Assembly (NCBI GenBank): GCA_004297775.1
Contig: SCUE01000037.1
Location: 62,001-126,000, forward strand
Origin: Chloroflexota bacterium
Lineage (GTDB): Bacteria > Chloroflexota > UBA6077 > FW602-bin22
DNA: 64,000 nucleotides
Direction of reading: 5' to 3'
The notes under the pieces were generated by a model. The model was given only the letters and a program-made list of their open reading frames with translations, had not been told where the DNA came from and did no database searches. The position numbers were made by a program, and so were the translations under genes. Every line of letters begins with the position of its first letter. The stretch's first letter is position 1. Below are positions 58,898-64,000 of the stretch, piece by piece.

Positions 58898-59299
58898 TTG
58901 ACGAGGTACACGCCTTGGGGAGCGCAATTGGCCCTGGGACGTCATCTCCTCATCGAGTATCACGATTGTTCGTGGGGGGCGCTCGATAACGAGGAACTCA
59001 TACGTGGCACACTCGTCGAAGCGGCGGAGAGGCTGCACTCGACGATTCTCAGCGTTGGCACGCACAAGTTCGAACCGATCGGCGTGACGGCGGTCGTGAT
59101 GATCGCCGAGTCTCACCTGACCATTCATACGTGGCCCGAACACGGCTACGCGGCGGTCGACATCTTCACCTGTAGTCAGACCATGAGCCCGAGCGATGTC
59201 GTCGGCTTTATTGGCGCGCGATTGTGCTCGCGGCGGATCGACTGTCAGGAAGTCATGCGGGGCATCCTGCCACCAGTGGCGGCCGGGATCGGCGCGTGA
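58898..59299 (+). CDS. speD: S-adenosylmethionine decarboxylase proenzyme
   Basis: HLLIEYHDCSWGALDNEELIRGTLVEAAERLHSTILSVGTHKFEPIGVTAVVMIAESHLTIHTWPEHGYAAVDIFTC. Confidence 0.93.
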   Translation: MTRYTPWGAQLALGRHLLIEYHDCSWGALDNEELIRGTLVEAAERLHSTILSVGTHKFEPIGVTAVVMIAESHLTIHTWPEHGYAAVDIFTCSQTMSPSDVVGFIGARLCSRRIDCQEVMRGILPPVAAGIGA

Positions 59300-60195
59300 C
59301 CCGGCACGAAACGGTCGGGCTCTGGCCTGGGCTCGATGTGCGCTTCGCGGTCACGCAGTCGATCGTCTCGCAGCAGACCGCCTTCCAGTCGCTGGAGATT
59401 TGCGACACCGAGACGTTCGGCCGCGCGCTCTTCCTCGATAACAAGATCCAGTCGGCCGAAGTCGACGAGCACATCTATCACGAGTCGCTGGTCCACCCCG
59501 GCCTGCTCGCGCATCCGAATCCGCGATCCGTCTACATCGCCGGTGGTGGCGAGGGCGCGACGCTCCGTGAGGTGCTCCGCCACAGATGTGTCGAGCGCGC
59601 GGTGATGGTCGACATTGACGGCGAGGCCGTCAACTTCGTGAAGCAATACATGGTGGCGTGGCATCGCGGCGCCTTCGCGGATCGTCGCACCGAACTCGTT
59701 ATCGGTGATGCCCGCGCGCATCTTGCCGATACGTCCGAAACATTCGATGCGATCATCGTTGACGTCACCGATCCGATTGCCGGTGGACCGTCGTACCTCC
59801 TGTTCACGCGGGAGTTCTACGAATTGGCACGCCAGCGATTGAATCCCGGCGGCATCATCGCCATCCAGGCGGAATCGACCGCTTCGCCGCTCCTTTACGG
59901 GCACGCGGCGATCGTCCGGACGCTCAGGCAAGTCTTCGGAACCGTGCGTGCCTACGCCACGTTCGTGGCCTCGTTCGGCGAGCCGTGGGGCTTCGCCGTC
60001 GCCAGCGACTCGCTCGACCCGGCTGCGCTCGAACCGACCGAGGTAAACGGCCGACTGGCCGCGCGCGGGGTCCCGACGCGCCACTACGATGGCGAAACGC
60101 ACCGCGCGATGTTCTCCCTGCCGAGACACGTGCGCGACGCAATTGCCGCCTCGGGTGAGACGATCTCCGATCGTCAGCCCCTGATCGCGCACTGA
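59296..60195 (+). CDS. speE: spermidine synthase
   Basis: FGRALFLDNKIQSAEVDEHIYHESLVHPGLLAHPNPRSVYIAGGGEGATLREVLRH; GTGA overlap with speD. Confidence 0.95.
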   Translation: MTRHETVGLWPGLDVRFAVTQSIVSQQTAFQSLEICDTETFGRALFLDNKIQSAEVDEHIYHESLVHPGLLAHPNPRSVYIAGGGEGATLREVLRHRCVERAVMVDIDGEAVNFVKQYMVAWHRGAFADRRTELVIGDARAHLADTSETFDAIIVDVTDPIAGGPSYLLFTREFYELARQRLNPGGIIAIQAESTASPLLYGHAAIVRTLRQVFGTVRAYATFVASFGEPWGFAVASDSLDPAALEPTEVNGRLAARGVPTRHYDGETHRAMFSLPRHVRDAIAASGETISDRQPLIAH

Positions 60196-61331
60196 TGGCG
60201 CTCGCGCCCGGCGAGGTCCTGCCTCTGCACACCGGCGGGTCGTTCCGACACCGCGCGTCATCGGCGCCGTCGCCGGCGCTCCTGATCGATCGCCGCGTCA
60301 TTGAGCACAACATTCGCGCAATGCGACACGCGCTCGGCGGCATCGACATCCATTACGCCGTCAAGGCGAACGACGACCTCGGCGTGCTGAGGGCCATCGC
60401 AAACGAGGGAGCCGGGTTCGAGGTCGCGTCCAGCGCAGAACTACGGGCCGTCCTCTCCCTCGGCGTTGCGCCGCGTCGAATCATCTCCTCGAACCCCATC
60501 AAGCGTCCGGACTTCATCGTCGATGCCCACGCCGCGGGTGTGCGGCGCGTCGCGATCGACAGCCTGGCTGAAGTCGAGAAACTGTCCGGTCTGGCTGGTG
60601 GCATCGAGGTGTATTGCCGCGTCGAGGTCGATAACTCGGACAGCGAGTGGCCGCTCTCGCGAAAACACGGCGTTGTCGCCGCGGACGCCCCCGACTTGCT
60701 GGTCGCGGCCCGCGACGCCGGGCTCGTCCCGGTCGGATTGACGTTCCACGTCGGTTCACAGTGCCTCAATCCACGCGCGTGGCGTTCGGCACTGCTCGTC
60801 GCAGTCGGTGTCTGGCGCGCCTGCGAAGCGCGCGGATTGCGCTTGAGCCTGCTGAACCTCGGCGGTGGGTTCCCGATCAGGCACGTTAAGGAGATCCCAG
60901 CGCTCGAGGAGTTCGGCTACGTCATTCGACACCACGTCGCCGAACTCTTCCCACCAAATATCGAGGTCGCCGTGGAACCCGGCCGTGGCCTGGTCGGCGA
61001 CGCGGCGGTGCTCGCCACGACTGTGATCGGCGTGGCCGATCGAGCCAACGGGCGATGGGTCTTTCTCGACGCAGGCGTCTTCAACGGCCTTCTTGAGACG
61101 ATCGGCGGCTTCCAGTACCAGTACCAGGTCGAGCGCGACGGTCCGACACGCCCGACGACTCTGGCCGGTCCAAGTTGCGACAGTGTCGATACGATCCAGA
61201 GCGGCGTACCGCTGCCTGATCTGTCGATCGGCGACCGTGTCTACGTGATGAACGCTGGCGCCTACACGCTCAGTTACGCGTCGTCGTTCAACGGGTTCGA
61301 TCCGCCGGCCATCGTCTACCTGGACGAATAG
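60195..61331 (+). CDS. type III PLP-dependent (ornithine/lysine-like) decarboxylase
   Basis: IHYAVKANDDLGVLRAIANEGAGFEVASSAEL; VGLTFHVGSQC; GPSCDSVDTIQSGVPLPDLSIGDRVYVMNAGAYTLSYASSFNGFDPP. Confidence 0.9.
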   Translation: MALAPGEVLPLHTGGSFRHRASSAPSPALLIDRRVIEHNIRAMRHALGGIDIHYAVKANDDLGVLRAIANEGAGFEVASSAELRAVLSLGVAPRRIISSNPIKRPDFIVDAHAAGVRRVAIDSLAEVEKLSGLAGGIEVYCRVEVDNSDSEWPLSRKHGVVAADAPDLLVAARDAGLVPVGLTFHVGSQCLNPRAWRSALLVAVGVWRACEARGLRLSLLNLGGGFPIRHVKEIPALEEFGYVIRHHVAELFPPNIEVAVEPGRGLVGDAAVLATTVIGVADRANGRWVFLDAGVFNGLLETIGGFQYQYQVERDGPTRPTTLAGPSCDSVDTIQSGVPLPDLSIGDRVYVMNAGAYTLSYASSFNGFDPPAIVYLDE

Positions 61332-61361
61332 CCGGCGTTCGATTCCGCGGGTCCGCCGCGA

Positions 61362-62270
61362 TCAGCCCGTCCGGCGCTGAGTCGCCTGATCGACCATTTG
61401 CGTGTAGATCTGCGTCGTCGCGATGTTCGCGTGGCCGAGCAACTCCTGCACGTCGCGCAGATTGGCATTGTTGCTCAGCAGGTGGATTGCGAACGAGTGA
61501 CGCAGGGTGTGCGGCGTAATGCTACCGCTGAGCCCGGCCGCCCGCGCGTGACCCTTCAGAATCAGCCAGAAACCCTGCCGTGTCAGTCGCTCACCGCGAT
61601 GGTTGACGAACAGGGCCGCGGTCTCGCGGTGTCGCGTCAGACTCGGTCGTGCACTGCTCAAGTAGTCTTCGAGCGCCTTCTGGGTGCGAACGTCGAATGG
61701 GATGTGTCGTTCGCGTCCGGCCTTGCCGAGGCAACGAACGTAGTTCGAGAACAGGTCCACGTCGTCCTGATTGAGCGACATGAGTTCCGACACACGCATG
61801 CCGGTCGCGTACAGCAGCCGAAGCATCGCGCCGTCGCGAACCGCCTCTGGTCCCATCTTGACCGACGGGGCGACCAGCAGACTCTCGATCTCTTCGCTAC
61901 TGAGGGTGCGCGGCCGTGTCTTGCCGACGCGCGGCGAATCGAGGCCCTCAGTCGGGTCCACCTTGATAAGTCCGGAATGCGTGAGCCAGTGGAAGAACGA
62001 CTTGACCGCCGCGATCTTGCGCGCCATCGTCGCCGACGCGTACCCCTTCTCTTTGAGGAACTCGATGAACGCGTTGAGGCGCGGTTTTCCGACGCCGTTC
62101 CAGTTGATGCTCTGGTCGCCAACGACCGACAGTGGGCGCCCTCCCGTGCGGTTTGCCCGGAGGAATTCATGAAGCTGTGTCAGGTCGTTCCGGTACGCGG
62201 CGACCGTGTTCTCCGAACTTGCCCGTTCGCCAACCAGATACCCCAAGTAGCGATCTATGTCTGCCTGCAC
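61362..62270 (-). CDS. XerC/XerD-type tyrosine recombinase
   Basis: LLYATGMRVSELMSL, HTLRHSFAIHLLSNNANLRDVQELLGHANIATTQIYT. Confidence 0.93.
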   Translation of the reverse strand: MQADIDRYLGYLVGERASSENTVAAYRNDLTQLHEFLRANRTGGRPLSVVGDQSINWNGVGKPRLNAFIEFLKEKGYASATMARKIAAVKSFFHWLTHSGLIKVDPTEGLDSPRVGKTRPRTLSSEEIESLLVAPSVKMGPEAVRDGAMLRLLYATGMRVSELMSLNQDDVDLFSNYVRCLGKAGRERHIPFDVRTQKALEDYLSSARPSLTRHRETAALFVNHRGERLTRQGFWLILKGHARAAGLSGSITPHTLRHSFAIHLLSNNANLRDVQELLGHANIATTQIYTQMVDQATQRRTG

Positions 62271-62349
62271 AAGTCCTCCTCTGGCGGAGGGGATTCTGTT
62301 GTCATATCCCTAAGGATCGGATAAACCGACCTGCAAACCCTATTAAGCG

Positions 62350-63360
62350 CTAGTTATCGACGACTGGCAGACTGCGCCGCAAAACGTCGATTCTCTCAAG
62401 CGCCAGACCGGCGCCGATCGCGACGCAGGCCAACGGATTGTCCGCCACGTAGCACGGGACGCCGGTTTCGAGCGTGAGAAGTTTGTCCAGTCCGCGAAGG
62501 CTCGCGCCGCCACCGGTCAAGATAATGCCCTTGTCGATGACGTCGGACGCCAACTCCGGCGGCGTCTGTTCGAGCACGCTCTTCGCTGCCGCGATGATCG
62601 ACGTGAGCGGTTCGGCGATCGCCTCGCGCACCTCGCTCGATCGTATCGTGATCGTCTTCGGCAGGCCGCCGACCTGATCGCGGCCACGCACATCCATCGT
62701 CAACTCTTGATCCATCGGCAATGCGGAGCCGATCTTGATCTTCACGTCCTCAGCCATCCGCTCGCCGATCATCAGGTTGTACTTACGCTTGATGTACGTC
62801 GCGATGGCGTCATCCATCTTGTTGCCACCGACGCGAACCGACGTGCTGACGACAATCCCGTTCAGAGAGATGACCGCGGCCTCGGTCGTTCCACCGCCGA
62901 TGTCGATCACCATGTTGCCGCTGGCGAGGTGGATGGGGATCTTTGCGCCGATCGCGGCCGCGAGAGGCTCCTCGATCAGCCAGGCGGTGCGCGCGCCCGC
63001 CTGAATCGTCGCGTCGTGAACCGCCCGTTGTTCGACGCTGGTGACGCCCGCGGGAATGCAGATCATAACGTCGGGCTTGAAGAGCGTGAAGCGGCCAGTC
63101 ACCTTCTGGATGAAGTACCGGAGCATCGCCTCGGTGATGACGTAATCGGCGATGACGCCGTCGCGCATCGGCCGCACGACCGTGATCGTGCCAGGCGTCC
63201 GCCCAAGCATCGCCTGCGCGTCGCGGCCGACCGCCATGATCGCATTTTCGGTGTTGGAGATTGCGACGACCGACGGCTCGGACAGCACGATGCCCTGGCC
63301 ACGCACGTAGACGAGAACGTTGGACGTGCCGAGATCGATGCCGATCTGCTTAGAAAACAT
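62350..63360 (-). CDS. mreB: MreB/Mbl-type rod shape-determining protein
   Basis: [71 protein letters not shown]. Confidence 0.95.
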   Translation of the reverse strand: MFSKQIGIDLGTSNVLVYVRGQGIVLSEPSVVAISNTENAIMAVGRDAQAMLGRTPGTITVVRPMRDGVIADYVITEAMLRYFIQKVTGRFTLFKPDVMICIPAGVTSVEQRAVHDATIQAGARTAWLIEEPLAAAIGAKIPIHLASGNMVIDIGGGTTEAAVISLNGIVVSTSVRVGGNKMDDAIATYIKRKYNLMIGERMAEDVKIKIGSALPMDQELTMDVRGRDQVGGLPKTITIRSSEVREAIAEPLTSIIAAAKSVLEQTPPELASDVIDKGIILTGGGASLRGLDKLLTLETGVPCYVADNPLACVAIGAGLALERIDVLRRSLPVVDN

Positions 63361-63397
63361 TGGATGGAGTCCTGGACGCGAGTTGCTTAGGAAAAGT

Positions 63398-64000
63398 CTA
63401 GTTGTGACTTGCTCGCGCTGGCTCGCGAACCCGGACTCTCTCGATGCGTGCGCCCAGATTCCGCAACTTTCCGTCGAGCTGCTCGTAGCCCCGGTCGATG
63501 TGGTGGATGTCCGAGATCTCGGTTTCGCCATCCGCGACCAATCCGGCCAGGATGAGGGCCGCGCCAGCTCGAAGGTCTCCCGCGCGTGTCTCCGCGCCGT
63601 GCAACTGGCTCGGGCCGTCGATGTGCGCGGTCTGACCGCCGGATGTCCGGATGTCTGCCCCGAGCTTTCGAAGCTCGGAAACATAGCCGAGACGATCGTC
63701 GAAGACGCGCTCGTGGACGAAGCTGGTGCCTTCAGCCTGGGTGAGGAGCGCGGCGAAGCACGCTTGCAGATCCGTTGGGAATCCAGGATATGGCAGGGTC
63801 TGAAGCTCGCAGGCGCGCAAATGTCCGTTCGCCCGCACGCGCACCCAGTTGTCGCCCTCCTCGATCACACCGCCGACATCGGCCAGCTTATGCGTGACTG
63901 GCTCCAGATGGGCGACGTTGACGTCGTGGAGCGTGACATCGCCACCAGTCATCAGTCCGGCGATGGCGAATGTGCCCGCCTCGATGCGATCCGACAAGCA
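63398..64000 (-). CDS. murA: UDP-N-acetylglucosamine 1-carboxyvinyltransferase (C-terminal part, runs off right edge)
   Basis: [60 protein letters not shown]... (track shows [12 protein letters not shown]). Confidence 0.9.
   Translation of the reverse strand, partial: CLSDRIEAGTFAIAGLMTGGDVTLHDVNVAHLEPVTHKLADVGGVIEEGDNWVRVRANGHLRACELQTLPYPGFPTDLQACFAALLTQAEGTSFVHERVFDDRLGYVSELRKLGADIRTSGGQTAHIDGPSQLHGAETRAGDLRAGAALILAGLVADGETEISDIHHIDRGYEQLDGKLRNLGARIERVRVREPARASHN

Noticed and set aside
62271-62349. Possible dif-like site (TATCCCTAAGGATCGGATAAACC) between mreB and the xerD-like gene
   Set aside because: Only short imperfect symmetry and no match to a dif consensus I could defend; probably promoter sequence.

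Overview
This 64 kb window is high-GC bacterial chromosome. Gene content and the SD/leaderless start pattern would fit a Chloroflexota-like or related lineage, but that is inference. It is densely packed with ordinary chromosomal genes: groESL, mutS, mutL, gltB, dcd, valS, speD-speE-ornithine decarboxylase, xerD-like, mreB, murA (partial), a PBP2, YajQ, LarA-like, MFS/MATE/ABC transporters and glycosyltransferases. I found no rRNA, tRNA, CRISPR array, prophage or IS element. The strongest unusual signal is at 35178-35723, directly after mutS. There the ORF track shows only a truncated C-terminal ORF, but the frame is open through one in-frame TGA that falls exactly on the first active-site Cys of a glutaredoxin (TPT-U-PWC). 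A 7-bp hairpin with an AGUUU loop follows 15 nt downstream, as in a bacterial SECIS. The product would be a selenocysteine glutaredoxin fused to a PDZ domain. Other observations: a probable bidirectional promoter with overlapping -10 elements between mutL and a PIG-L deacetylase (start codons 18 bp apart); -10 boxes placed 5-8 nt upstream of start codons at many genes, suggesting leaderless mRNAs; three helically phased direct repeats upstream of an MFS gene; a promoter-terminator leader upstream of gltB; a CsoR/CstR-like palindrome upstream of an SQR-like gene; a tandem-AAA/VWA operon; and two genes (dcd and a HAD hydrolase) that appear to need non-ATG/GTG/TTG starts. All calls come from reading the sequence and the supplied translations; no database search was run.
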